Numbered from the stretch's first letter, positions 32,771 through 43,326 are shown. The stretch is DNA of 64,000 nucleotides from Odontocerum albicorne (GCA_949825065.1 OX463846.1:1815778-1879777); one strand, 5' to 3'. Program-made: numbers and translations. Notes: generated from the letters alone by a model not told the origin.

Positions 32771-33327
32771 TCAATACTCAGAAGTTATGACATAACTCTA
32801 ATGTGTCTTGGTGAAGAGATTCCTTTTTACCTTTTATAACTGGTAATATAAATACAGTACAGTGAAAGTATTATAAATACAGTACAAAGGTTCCAATGAG
32901 AATATATTGGGGTTCATTTGACGTCCTATAACTACACACACCGGTAACATACCAGCTAAACCACTTAAGCTGCAACATGTAGGATGATGTAAAAACAATT
33001 GTCACCCCTTTCCTTTTTACAGTAATAACCCATGTCTGCTTCATTTCATTCAATCGCTAGAGGAGTAAGGTGTCCTTAATTTGGATTGATATTTCGAGGT
33101 CCATTATCAACAGAACCTTCTATCTTTCATTTTTCGTAAAGTTTGTGACGTTTAATACCTGTTAATCGGTTGGCTTGAAATTATTTATTTGTGTCCGTGC
33201 CGTCCGATCCATAATGATGCGATAATTAATGTTTTATTGCAATACAGAGTATACATTATTTTACACAATATATGTAAATATATGTGGCGTATACGTTCAA
33301 TACATACAATATTCATGAATGATTGAT
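32771..33327. other. gene-free intron sequence
   Basis: No coding frame and no recognised repeat. Confidence 0.4.
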
Positions 33328-33331
33328 TTAA

Positions 33332-33947
33332 CCTGTTCACCGCGTTAAAAATCAAATTCCACGAATCCTGTGCGCGGCACAATTTCAGCGTTTTTAAATT
33401 TCTAAGTTTAAACACATATTTTGTTTAGAACCACTGATATTTGATTACAACACCAAGTAAACATGACACATAAGTAATTTTCTGATAATAAATAATAGTC
33501 ATTACTCTTAAAGAGACTCATTAAATAAAGGAGATAAACTTAACATTACGTAAAATAAACAAAGGAATGCTACGATCAAATCAATGCTTCATGACACTCA
33601 CCCGATCAAATGCATATAGCACTAGTAATGTTTATTTACGTAAGAGAGACTTAGTAATATTTATTTACGTAAGAGAGACTCATCGCAGGACTCGATCCGC
33701 GCGACAGGTCGTTAATGCTGGAAATATTGAGAAACCAAAAAAATTCGGCACTCTGTTTATTCAACAATATCTCATAAACTAATATATTATTTGACAAGGT
33801 TTTCAGAGATGTCGCTAGAATAAAGATTATTTTAAATTTTAGTTCAATTTTTATTCCGGTTTTGTGTCATTTTTTTTTAAGTATTTGTGATTTGAAACTT
33901 GGATTGTCGTCAGATCACAGGCGTTTGTGCTCCCCGCGGGGAAAGAG
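33332..33947. mobile_element. TTAA-flanked MITE, family N, copy 1
   Basis: TTAA flanks at 33328-33331 and 33948-33951. The left end CCTGTTCACCGCG faces a right end reading CCCCGCGGGGAAAGAG. The 38280-38894 copy has the cleaner right end CGCGGGGAACAGG, giving a 13-bp inverted repeat. It contains a doubled GTAATRTTTATTTACGTAAG segment. Non-coding. Confidence 0.8.
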
Positions 33948-34149
33948 TTAAATATCTTTTTAATGGAATACATATGACATATGAAAATAAGAATAAATAA
34001 TTTAAAGATTTAGTTTTGCTACACACCCCCATTAAGGATCTTGAATATAAATGGACCAAAATCTCCGTAATATGTGTTTCTATTTTCTATATCGTGGCTC
34101 ACTTCAGGTGGAATAATCCCGGTTTATTACAAGACCATTGCAAAGGCCA

Positions 34150-34320
34150 TTTTCTCAGTGAGATACAGGCAAAAGCCTAGTTTACTGGGGACACGACAAA
34201 TGAAAGGCAACAAACCCAGATTCATTAAAATTGTATGTCCAAATTGAATTGCCTGTTGTTTTTTTTCGCAAATTATGTATATTTCTTGTCGTGTGTAAAA
34301 TAAATAAATAAGGTCCAACT
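34150..34320. repeat. short interspersed repeat with (AAAT)n tail
   Basis: The segment CAGTGAGATACAGGCAAAAG...CAACAAACCCAGATTCATTA, ending in TAAATAAATAAG, recurs nearly identically at 46560-46720. The simple-repeat tail suggests retroposition. Confidence 0.6.
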
Positions 34321-34439
34321 CATGTCATGCAAACGTCATCAACTTTGTAAATGACACGGCTTTTTTACGGCTTTGAATAAGATTACAAATAAGCCATCGC
34401 AATGTTTTCGAAACGTCGACACGTGGGTACCCACGTCCC

Positions 34440-34900
34440 TAAATATTGTTAACATGCAGGGTCAACGACCGATGAATCAACCTCTGGATATCTACAATTG
34501 TCACATACCAGAAACGTCAACACTGTTTATACGCAAATAATATTTACATCGCATTCCAAGGTAGAAAGAGAACACATCGCGTTGTCTCGCCGTTTCGGTA
34601 ATAAATATCCTGCCCACTACATTGTTCGCAACGTCTGCAAACACCTTGTCATGCACGGGAGTGAGATGGGGATATACGGCGGACGCAGTCACTCGTCCCG
34701 TTCTGAAAGTCTATATATACCTACTTATCGTTGAATAAAGAGCACTTGTTATTATTCACTTGACCATTCATCGCTGTTTACTATTTATCGATTATTCACT
34801 CTCACTTTTATCGCATTCCTGAATTGACGTATTTTATTTAAAATACAAACAAATCAAAATCATCACGACGTATCAAATTAAGTATGCCGCTAAAATATCA
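34440..34900 (+). repeat. LTR-like promoter module, copy 1
   Basis: Diverged copy of 56485-56880: both have CAGGGTCA..GACCGAT near the left. Both then have a TATA-like box (TCTATATATAC here) followed by AATAAA about 25 bases later and a shared CGCATTCCTGA...CAAATCAA. Closely spaced TATA and AATAAA are typical of LTR U3-R regions. No internal retroviral or retrotransposon genes are seen, and the termini are not defined. Confidence 0.35.
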
Positions 34901-34980
34901 TAAGTCACCTGGTGCAAAACTCTGAAAGACCTTATACAACAAATAGTTAGCAAGTTTATATAATGTTGAGACTGTTCCAG

Positions 34981-35188
34981 CTGCCACCATAATTCCGGTG
35001 ATTATATGGATTTGCCTCATGGCAACATTGAACGATACAAACTGCTGGATTGTATATGATGTCGGTGAGCTGCAGTGGGTGTTGGACTCCCCGAGGATAG
35101 CCATGCTGGTGATTAACACAATTCTGTTAATCGATATTCTAAGAATACTATTCACCAAACTTAGGAGGAGTGAAAACAAACATCAAGT
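34981..35188 (+). CDS. secretin-family GPCR, exon 7 (TM4-TM5)
   Basis: 208 bases: two bases completing codon 417 (G|CT, Ala), then codons 418-485 and two bases of codon 486. The acceptor GACTGTTCCAG ends at 34980. The donor GTAAGT at 35189 is preferred over GTGTAA two bases earlier because it restores frame with exon 8. It encodes ATIIPVIIWICLMATL (TM4), then NDTNCWIVYDVGELQWVLDS with the conserved loop-2 CW, then PRIAMLVINTILLIDILRIL (TM5) and FTKLRRSENKHQ. The usual TM4 GWG motif is not evident. Confidence 0.92.
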
Positions 35189-35252
35189 GTAAGTATAAGT
35201 CATTTGGTCTTCATCTTCTGTATCATCACTATGATGGTGACCTCCGTGACCT

Positions 35253-35826
35253 ATGTTAGAGAAAGTGTAGGATGGTCCCTGTAACGTTTGAAATGTCACG
35301 TCTCAAAGAGATGGGGTAAAATCATTATTTTTTACAAATCGAATAGTTTTTTTATAAATGGAAAAATTGTTTTTCTCTAAATTGACGTTTTAATTCTTAA
35401 TTTTCATTATACTGACTTTCTAATGTATTGTACGATTTGTATCTATTTTTAAAAAGGCCAAGAACCACTATTAATAAATACTAATTACGAACATTAAATT
35501 TTAGGTATAAAAAAATCGAAAATCAAATTATCGTATACCCCATCCCTAGCCAATGCAGACTAACGTAGTGACTTTTGACAAACGTCACCAAATATTATTT
35601 GATTTTAACAAACTGTCACATTTTTGCTAATTTGTAACAAGATGTATTAATTTGTCATTATCGTGAGTTTTATGTAATGTATTTACCTAAATAACTTGCT
35701 ATTTATTAGAATCGAGGCTTATATTAAATTTGATAATATAATTAAAATTACTGAACACCGTTACAAGGTTGTATTGGGGCAAATTTGTACACTGTCACAA
35801 GGACCATGCTACATTTTCTCTAGTAC
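35253..35826 (+). mobile_element. MITE-like repeat, family T, copy 3
   Basis: Ends GAGAAAGTGTAGGATGGTCC and GGACCATGCTACATTTTCTC, with complete T core and GAGATGGGGTAAAATC block. It begins about 65 bases downstream of exon 7. Confidence 0.65.
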
Positions 35827-36327
35827 GAGTATAGTTAATAATGTGTCCGTTTTTCAACTCTGAGGTTACATGTTTGATTCCCATTGGTACCCAGATTTTT
35901 TTTAAAAAGGGATCCAATATTATTTTTAATGCATTGTTGTGGGTGTCTTCAATTCTTGGACGGACTGAATTTTATATAGAAAGAGGAATGATACCAAAAA
36001 GTTCCTGGATCCTAGAGAGAGGTGTGAGCTTGAGATAGCTTGTGATGATCCTGTAGCTCTCGTTCAATGCCGTATCGTGTCCAGATTGAAGAGATTCATG
36101 CCACACATGCCCTATATATTCTGCAACCAAATTGTAGAGTGCCATAGCTGAAACTTTCAGAGTATGATGGCTAACTCTCCAGGTTCATATGAAAATAATA
36201 TAGACAAATCAATTTTTTTATCAACAACTGGGTCCTATTGCTATTTTTTTGGAATTTATAAAACAACAGCTCCCAGCGTGCACAAAACACTGGCAGGCCA
36301 TATGTCCATGCCATGCTTGGTCTACAT

Positions 36328-36783
36328 CAGGGGTCTCCAAGCTTTTTAGCCTAAGAGCCACACTGACTCCTCCACTAAGTCCCAAGGTCCAAAACCTAGC
36401 TAGCTCATCATACCAACATACTGTAGTTTTGAATTATGCGCAAATTTTCGAATTGGGACTAGCCGGCGAGTGAGATATATATGGCGCAGGGCGCGGGGGT
36501 GGACTCCGCTCCGTTCGCAATTTCGGTTGGTACTTACGGGCAAGTGTCAAGGACATTTCATTACGGCGGAGATAGCCGATTAGTGTGTTTTGTGACTATA
36601 GTCCTTAAATAAAAACAAATGATTATTATTTTGTATGATTTACTTACATTGTAAATTTTACAATGTAATCAAAATAAACTATGATGGGCCGGATACCGGG
36701 CATATCCGGCCCACTACCGCAAGCTAGATTGGTGGTGCTCGCGGGCCGGTGTTGGCCCGCGGGTCGTAGTTTGGAGACCCCTG
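36328..36783. mobile_element. hAT-type MITE with 8-bp target duplication
   Basis: Target duplication GTCTACAT at 36320-36327 and 36784-36791. Ends CAGGGGTCTCCAAGC and the reverse complement of TTTGGAGACCCCTG. An 8-bp duplication and CAGGG ends are typical of hAT elements. Non-coding and unusually GC-rich toward its right end (GCGGGCCGGTGTTGGCCCGC). Confidence 0.85.
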
Positions 36784-36943
36784 GTCTACATCAAATGCCT
36801 CAAGTAAAGATCCAAATTTATCAACATGCATCTAGAGCTGTAATCAAAAATAGAAAATTCTAGTTCTGAAATCATGTATGAAGTGAGAACAGTGAATAAG
36901 TCTGAGTTGAAAAATTCTTATGTTGTTGCTTTCATGTCAACAG

Positions 36944-37124
36944 GAGTACAGCAAAGGCTACACTCTTCCTGATGCCACTTTTTGGGGTCCAGTTCCTATT
37001 GACAGCATGGAGACCAAATACCACTTCCTGCGATTGGGAGCAGGGCTATTACTTCTTTACTTACATCATGGAAGCATCGCAGGGGATCATTGTTGCTCTA
37101 TTATACTGTTATTTGAACAAAGAA
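36944..37124 (+). CDS. secretin-family GPCR, exon 8 (TM6-TM7)
   Basis: 181 bases: one base completing codon 486 (GT|G, Val), then codons 487-546. The acceptor TTCATGTCAACAG ends at 36943 and the donor GTAAGA begins at 37125. It encodes STAKATLFLMPLFGVQFLLT (TM6 with the class B PLFG motif), AWRPNTTSCDWEQ (loop 3) and FFTYIMEASQGIIVALLYCY (TM7), followed by LNKE. Relative to the usual FQG...CFLNGEV, the receptor has SQG and CYLNKEV across the exon junction. Confidence 0.93.
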
Positions 37125-37129
37125 GTAAG

Positions 37130-37940
37130 AGCTTTATTAATTAATTTCTTTATAAATGGTACAATTTGCCTTATAACAAAAATAAATAAAATAGTGCTTT
37201 ATAAATTAAAAAAGAACAAGATATACTCGTATAAAGAAAATACTTTAAAACAATTACAAACAAATATATTTATAAAGAAACAGGCGTATACAAGCATATA
37301 AAACTATATGTTGCTTACACAATATGGGACCGTTTAAAAGCGGACAGGCCACACTGCACCAAACCAGGCGTAACTCTCGAAATTAGTGTGAAAGGGGAAT
37401 AGAGATGCGGTCAAACAAAAATCAAAATGTGCATACCACAAGCACAATCAAATATAAAAATTGTCCTCCACAAGACTCTATGTCTCAAGCCACCGATATA
37501 TATAATAATTTTCAAACAAGTCGAACAAAACAATTGAAATAAACAGTCACAACAGACCAATCATCAAATGATAAATTGTGACTTTACAAACTTCCTTCAG
37601 CATGGAAAAAAATAAATAAAAAAATACAGTAATCAATTACAAAGCTTTTGAAAGACACGCCGGATTCTATCTCAAAGCAGATATTTGGAAGTGTCTTTCC
37701 AAACCTTCCTTATAGGTCAACAAACTAACTTCAAAAATCTCCAAGACTGCGGTGTACTCATTTCTGATGCTATGGAGTCTAAATTAGAGAGAATTAAAAA
37801 AACTAATTGGTCTTATGATTCTCATATATATATTTATACGAACCTTGCAGTCTGGTCATTCTTGCTGGAATTCAAATGTAAATCAATTCTAGCAGTTTTA
37901 CACAATGGATCTGTGGCGACTATATGCGCGGTCACTGAAC
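37130..37940. other. gene-free intron sequence
   Basis: No coding frame is supported. Poly-AT runs and unassigned unique-looking sequence. Confidence 0.35.
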
Positions 37941-37949
37941 CCACGAGAC

Positions 37950-38275
37950 GACCTTTGCCCACCTTAACAATGCGAGACAAACAATGCCAAAGTCCACGCG
38001 GTCGGTCATTCAACTCACTATCAGTGAAGACCGCATTCCATGAGGAAAGGAGAGAGCAACACATCTTTCACGCTGTCTCTCAAAACAAAAGGATACCGAT
38101 GCATCGACAATAAACATATTGTAAGCGCAAAGACGAGACAGCGATATATCTCGTGCGCATTCCCGCACACGTTCAAAACAATATAAATACCGACGTTTGT
38201 CAATAAAATTCCTCTTTACATATTCCGATTTCAACAAGTTTTTATTTATCAACAATCATCCTCATCATCTCTCCT
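37950..38275 (+). repeat. LTR-like promoter and polyadenylation module
   Basis: Contains CAATATAAATACCGACG followed closely by CAATAAAATTCC and a TTTTTATTTATCAAC segment, the TATA-then-AATAAA spacing seen in compact LTRs. There is no partner LTR and no internal genes here; it ends where the family N MITE begins. Confidence 0.3.
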
Positions 38276-38279
38276 TTAA

Positions 38280-38894
38280 CCTGTTCACCGCGTTAAAAAT
38301 CAAATTCCACGAATCCTGTGCGCGGCACAATTTCAGCGTTTTTTAATTTCTAAGTTTAAACACATATTTTGTTTAGAACCACTGATATTTGATTACAACA
38401 CCAAGTAAACATGACACTTAAGTAATTTTCTGATAATAAATAATAGTCATTACTCTTAAGGAGACTCATTAAATAAAGGAGATAAACTTAACATTACGTA
38501 AAATAAACAAAGGAATGCTACGATCAAATCAATGCTTCATGACACTCACCCAATCAAATGCATATAGCACTAGTAATGTTTATTTACGTAAGAGAGACTT
38601 AGTAATGTTTATTTACGTAAGAGAGACTCATCGCAGGACTCGATCCGCGCGACAGGTCGTTAATGCTGGAAATATTGAGTAACCAAAAAAATTCGGCGCT
38701 CTGTTTATTCAACAATATCTCATAAACTAATATATTATTTGACAAGGTTTTCAGATATGTCGCTAGAATAAAGATTATTTTAAATTTTAGTTCAATTTTT
38801 ATTCCGGTTTTGTGTAATTTTTTTTAAGTATTTGTGATTTGAAACTTGGATTGTCGTCAGATCACAGGCGTTTGTGCTCCCCGCGGGGAACAGG
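38280..38894. mobile_element. TTAA-flanked MITE, family N, copy 2
   Basis: TTAA flanks at 38276-38279 and 38895-38898. Near-identical to 33332-33947 over its full length, with inverted ends CCTGTTCACCGCG and CGCGGGGAACAGG. Confidence 0.85.
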
Positions 38895-38899
38895 TTAAG

Positions 38900-39411
38900 G
38901 AACAAACGTTCCTAAAGATCATTCCATTGATGATCTTAAAAGTTACAATCAAGTCTGCTATTATTGCTCGATCAGAGAGACTTATCATTTCATTATTCAT
39001 GGGTTAAGTTTCTTTAATATGATAGTGCAATCAAACACTCTTTAGTTCCATTAAGAATACAGGGATTCTACAAATTCCCTTCATCCATAGCCTAGACTTC
39101 ATGCTCTCTTACTGTAGTCTAAGTTCGAGGTTCGTAGTCAGTGGTGAATGGTTTAAAATATGCATCCAAAGAGTTGAACTCCTAGTAGGCTAAAATAAAT
39201 GAACAGAACAAAGCGAAAAGAAAAACTTTGCTTAACAAAAGTGCTTGCTTTCAAGGTGAAATCGAAAATTAGGCAATTTGGAGTACTACTTCATGCATTT
39301 TAACAAACATAAGATTTCGATTGACAGTGGACACAACTAGAAATATTATTCTTCATAAAAAAAATGTTTTTTTGAGTATTAAATTTAGTTATTATAATGT
39401 AAAAAAGTATT
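38900..39411. other. gene-free intron sequence
   Basis: No coding frame or repeat ends recognised. Confidence 0.4.
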
Positions 39412-40208
39412 GGGTGTTTTGTACGTGAACATAAGTTGTGTACGTTTTTTTTCAAATGAAGAGAACAAGAGGACACAACAACAACAAAAAATTACAACAA
39501 ATTAGTCAATAATGTATTCTCCTTCATTATTTTACAATAAATTAGTCAATAATGTATTCTCCTTCATTATTTTACAATAAATTAGTCAATAATGTATTCT
39601 CCTTCATTATTTTACAATAAATTAGTCAATAATGTATTCTCCTTCATTATTTTACAATAAATTAGTCAATAATGTATTCTCCTTCATTATTTTGCAACAA
39701 ATTAGTCAATAATGTATTCTCCTTCATTATTTTACAATAAATTAGTCGATAATGTATTCTCCTTCATTATTTATAACTTTTTGCCAACGTTCTACAAGTT
39801 TTTCAATGCCTGCGTGATAAAAACCATCCGGTCTTGACTCGAGGAATTCGTCCAAGCATCTCCGCAATTCAGCGTCATTATTGAAGGAAAAACCGTCGAC
39901 GAGCTGTACTTTCATTCATAGCATCTTCACCGTACACTTCGCAAATATCGCGAGCAGCTTTGGCAGCTTTATTCCCTCGATTGAACGCGAACAGAAGGAG
40001 GTGTCAAAAATACTCACTTTCGTCTACTTGACATTCCATTTTGATGGCTTGTAATCAAATAAAATAATATATGTAACGTAAATGCAAACACAATATCTTG
40101 TAGAGCAGAAAATTTTCTTTCGAATGACGTATAACATTTACCATTTTGTTTTACTTTTAGTGCTCATTTATAAATTTGGAAAAAACGGACAAAATTTACG
40201 TTAACACC
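39412..40208 (-). mobile_element. mariner-derived MITE, copy 2, with internal array
   Basis: Right end ACGTTAACACCTAA matches copy 1 at 13947-14449. The minus strand keeps the N-terminal words NRGNKAAKAARDICEVYGED and the C-terminal FLESRPDGF region, with the catalytic middle deleted. Copy 2 contains N-terminal residues that copy 1 lacks. Its transposase-end segment has expanded into the 40-bp array below. It ends about 30 bases before exon 9. Confidence 0.7.
39494..39773. repeat. 40-bp tandem repeat, 7 copies
   Basis: The unit begins ACAATAAATTAGTCAATAAT and ends GTATTCTCCTTCATTATTTT. It arose inside the mariner MITE; the corresponding segment is single-copy at 14021-14055. Confidence 0.95.
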
Positions 40209-40239
40209 TAATACTTTTTTTTTTTTTCGATGATTTCAG

Positions 40240-41244
40240 GTTCATATATTGATAAGAACAACCTATAAAAAAACTGGTAACGCAATATCACGGAGATTCC
40301 AAGGCGATAACAAAGGAAGGCGTTCCACTGGCTTGACGTTAGGAAGACGCGATACTTGTTCCACAACCGTTGATCCAGGAAATAATAATGATGAAATTAA
40401 CACAGCTAGTAGGAGAGTAACACCCCATCACAGCTTGCAACTTGGAAGTTTTTCTCCTTCTATCATTGATAGTGGAATAGACGAAGATGGAAATTATGAA
40501 AGAGATAATGATCTAACGAATAACCTCTCTATCGAAGCACCGGGAGAAGAATTCTGCAATTCTTTGACACTTTTTAATAATGCTTATTCACCCAGTGAAG
40601 ACGGTTTCATAAGTATGAATTTTGAAAATGATGTTGTTGTCAATGGTTCTGCAATAGAAAGTATTAATCGATCCATGATTCCGAGGGAAAATGACCATCA
40701 TCAGAATGATTCGGTTAATAATGATAGTTGGATTCCGAGGGAGAATGACCATCATCAGAATGATTCGGTTAATAATCATAGTTGGATAGATAACTCGAAA
40801 GACAAAGAACCAACAAATGATTGTTTGAATGACGTTGTTTGGACAGTTAATCCATTTTACATGGACACTGATATTACAGAAGCTGAGAGCATTGAGTACG
40901 AAAACATATTTCCAAAGTCATTGGAAAATAAAGAAATTTCGGAGATATTTGATCCGGTGAAAACTAAAAAAAATGCTGCAGATAATGTTAAACAGAATGC
41001 AGTATCTCTATCGGAAACTGATATTGATTCCTTAAATGTGGATAAACTTTTTTCAGAAATTGATATGATGAACGCTGATCAACAATATGAAAATATCGGT
41101 GTAAGTTACGAGGATATAAAGCAGAGAAATGTAGACAAGACAAGACCGGAAAATGATACAACTTATATGAACATTGAAATTGACCTCTCAAAACTATTTC
41201 CAAATGGAACAAAAGATGAAAAAGCAGTTTTTGTAAATGATTAA
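40240..41244 (+). CDS. secretin-family GPCR, exon 9 (long cytoplasmic tail, stop)
   Basis: Terminal exon of 334 codons plus TAA (residues 547-880), phase 0 in. The acceptor CGATGATTTCAG ends at 40239. It starts VHILIRTTYKKT, the juxtamembrane helix-8 region after NKE. The rest is polar, Asp/Asn/Glu/Ser-rich and probably disordered. An 18-residue segment (IPRENDHHQNDSVNN plus D/H-SW) is duplicated in tandem at 40678-40785. Three tyrosine motifs of the form YxNI occur at 40897, 41086 and 41164 (YENI, YENI, YMNI). A tail this long exceeds that of most class B receptors. It has no transposon-like content. Confidence 0.88.
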   Translation, partial: VHILIRTTYKKTGNAISRRFQGDNKGRRSTGLTLGRRDTCSTTVDPGNNNDEINTASRRVTPHHSLQLGSFSPSIIDSGIDEDGNYERDNDLTNNLSIEAPGEEFCNSLTLFNNAYSPSEDGFISMNFENDVVVNGSAIESINRSMIPRENDHHQNDSVNNDSWIPRENDHHQNDSVNNHSWIDNSKDKEPTNDCLNDVVWTVNPFYMDTDITEAESIEYENIFPKSLENKEISEIFDPVKTKKNAADNVKQNAVSLSETDIDSLNVDKLFSEIDMMNADQQYENIGVSYEDIKQRNVDKTRPENDTTYMNIEIDLSKLFPNGTKDEKAVFVND

Positions 41245-41460
41245 GATACACACAAATATTGTTTCTTTTAGTTTATTTAATGTTGTATGTAAACATTCTC
41301 TATGGATCTCTATCTATTTTCTAATAACTCTGACCAAGGCAGGACCTGTTGTCCGTCTAATATCATATTACAGTCATGCCTCGTGTGCACAGTGCCGCAT
41401 TTGTAAAGATGGCCGTTTACAACATACACCCACCTCTGCGGCAATAAGTAATTAAAAAAC
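41245..41460 (+). other. receptor 3' UTR (inferred)
   Basis: Sequence after the TAA at 41242-41244. A candidate polyadenylation signal AATAAA is at 41549-41554, already next to mariner-derived sequence, so the true transcript end is uncertain. Confidence 0.35.
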
Positions 41461-42097
41461 CCTTACCCTTTCGAATTTTGACGTTCAATGATGATGTATT
41501 TCGCGCCATAAAATAAATCACTACAGTTCATTTCTTGCTTTCTTCTCAAATAAAATATATCAGGTCTGTAGATATGACACCTGAATTTTTTTACAGAAAA
41601 TACAAATTTATTGTACAATATGAAAATGGTCAAAAATATTTTATTCAAAGTATTGCCCATCGCTAGCTACACATTTTTCCCATCTCTCAGGCAATTTGTG
41701 GATGCCACGCCAAAAAAACTGTTGCTCTTTTAAGGCAAACCAATCATCGAGACATTTTCGTAAGAAGTGAAGCGCTGCTCAGCAAGTGCGTGTTCCATCA
41801 ATGCAAATAAGTAGTAATCGGATAGAGCCAAGTCTGGCGAGTAAGCCGCTGGCTAAAGTATTTGCCAATTAAACGTCTCAATCGTTTCCTTGACCGGTTT
41901 TACTGTGTGCGATGGTGCATTATCATGAAGTAAAATCACTTTGTGTTGCCTCTTTTGATATTCTGTTAGTTTTTCACGTAATGCTTGGTTCAAATCCATC
42001 GTTTGTTGTCGGTAGCGTTCAGTATTAACGGTTTCACCAGGTTTTAGCAGTTCATAATAGATAACACCCTTCTGATCCCACCAAACACAGAGCATTG
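41460..42097 (-). pseudogene. mariner transposase C-terminal half, frameshifted
   Basis: From 42095 downward the minus strand reads CVWWDQKGVIYYELLKPGET, then HKVILLHDNAPSHT, with the second catalytic Asp. In a shifted frame it continues YSPDLALSDYYLF, with the third Asp, then RWEKCVASDGQYFE. The N-terminal half and first Asp are missing. A separate lineage from the intact mariner at 62181. Confidence 0.75.
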
Positions 42098-42330
42098 TGG
42101 TAGAGGAAGATCAATAAAAGTATGGATGGATATGTTGAAAGAAGGAAATGTAAAAAGTCAGAGAAATCGTAGGAACTATATGATATGGTGTAAGGATATA
42201 GAACAGGCGTGTGTCATGAAAGGAAAGTCTGACACTCTCTCCTCTCTGCCTTCCCCGATAAGGGGACGTCGTGATGATATGTATCATATCTACAATGTCA
42301 TTGAAGTCCATTTTCACTATTATGTATAGT
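42098..42330 (+). pseudogene. possible LINE ORF2 tail fragment
   Basis: Short open segment with RGRSIKVWMDMLKEG, then NRRNYMIWCKDIEQA, reminiscent of non-LTR ORF2 C-termini. Weak evidence. Confidence 0.3.
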
Positions 42331-42423
42331 ATAGCTGATATGGGTGGGTAGCCCTAGGTTTGTAGGGGGCCATCATACGGCCAAGCGTTGATATTATGTA
42401 CAAATATCCTGTATCGACCCATC

Positions 42424-42629
42424 TATAGTTCGGAAATTCTAGGATGAGTCCTGTGACAGATCACAAATTTGCCCCAATTCAACCTTGTAACGATGTTCAG
42501 TAATTTTAATTATTTTATCAACTTTAATATAAGCCTCAATTCTAATAAATAGCAAGTTATTTAGGTAAATACATTACATAAGGTTGTATTGGGGTAAATT
42601 TGTGAGCTGTCACAGGACTCATCCTACCT
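42424..42629. mobile_element. short MITE, family S, copy 2
   Basis: Left end TATAGTTCGGAAATTCTAGG, right end CACAGGACTCATCCTA truncated before the full inverted repeat. Core in reverse orientation to 24036-24254. Confidence 0.65.
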
Positions 42630-43326
42630 TTTTTTTAAACTTATCGGTTACATAAATTACATATTGAACTATGTGCCATCTACTACAAATAGCGTGTAAT
42701 ATTGTGAGGAGTCTCCGTAGACATTATTTCCAAAAAACCTTCATTTAATGAATAATATTGCACCAATTGCTTTAGTCGTACTGCAGTTAGAATGGCAGCA
42801 TTGCAGTCCAGAGTGCACATTGCTCCAAGTCCTGGACGTAAAGGGGACGAGAGAAGACGAAGTATTGATAGCCACTGATTGAGAGACAATTGGATGATTG
42901 GCCGACCATTGCTGTGTACTAAGTGCTTCAACAGTGTAAAATGTGACTCATTAAATGGCACTTCTATTTTATCATCATATCATTATTCAGGGGTTTGATA
43001 AATATCCTCAAATTTTAAATGTTCGACTCCGACTCCACTCAAAGTACATATATCGCTAGCATATGTGGCAGCATACGGATTCTTTTGAATATTTGGGCAC
43101 CCCTTTTGGGTTTGTCCCAAATGCTTAGGTTTGCCTGTTAGCAAATGCGGCTCTGCGCAAGTCTTTAACTTCTCTGTTGGTTCAGGTTGGTTCAATAAAT
43201 AGTTGCTGCCAAGTTCATTACGAAGAATGTTCTTTTTCATCTCACTTTGTTTCTCTAATTTATAGGTTATATTTTTGAGATTGAAATCTGCATAAATATC
43301 TAAGCAGTAAATAGAAATATAATAAA

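Noticed and set aside
35187..35190. Alternative donor GTGTAA at the end of exon 7
   Set aside because: It breaks the reading frame into exon 8, whereas GTAAGT at 35189 preserves it.
35829..35900. Plus-strand tRNA-like SINE (TGTTTGATTCCC B-box-like)
   Set aside because: Only the B-box half is visible and no A box or tail could be defined.
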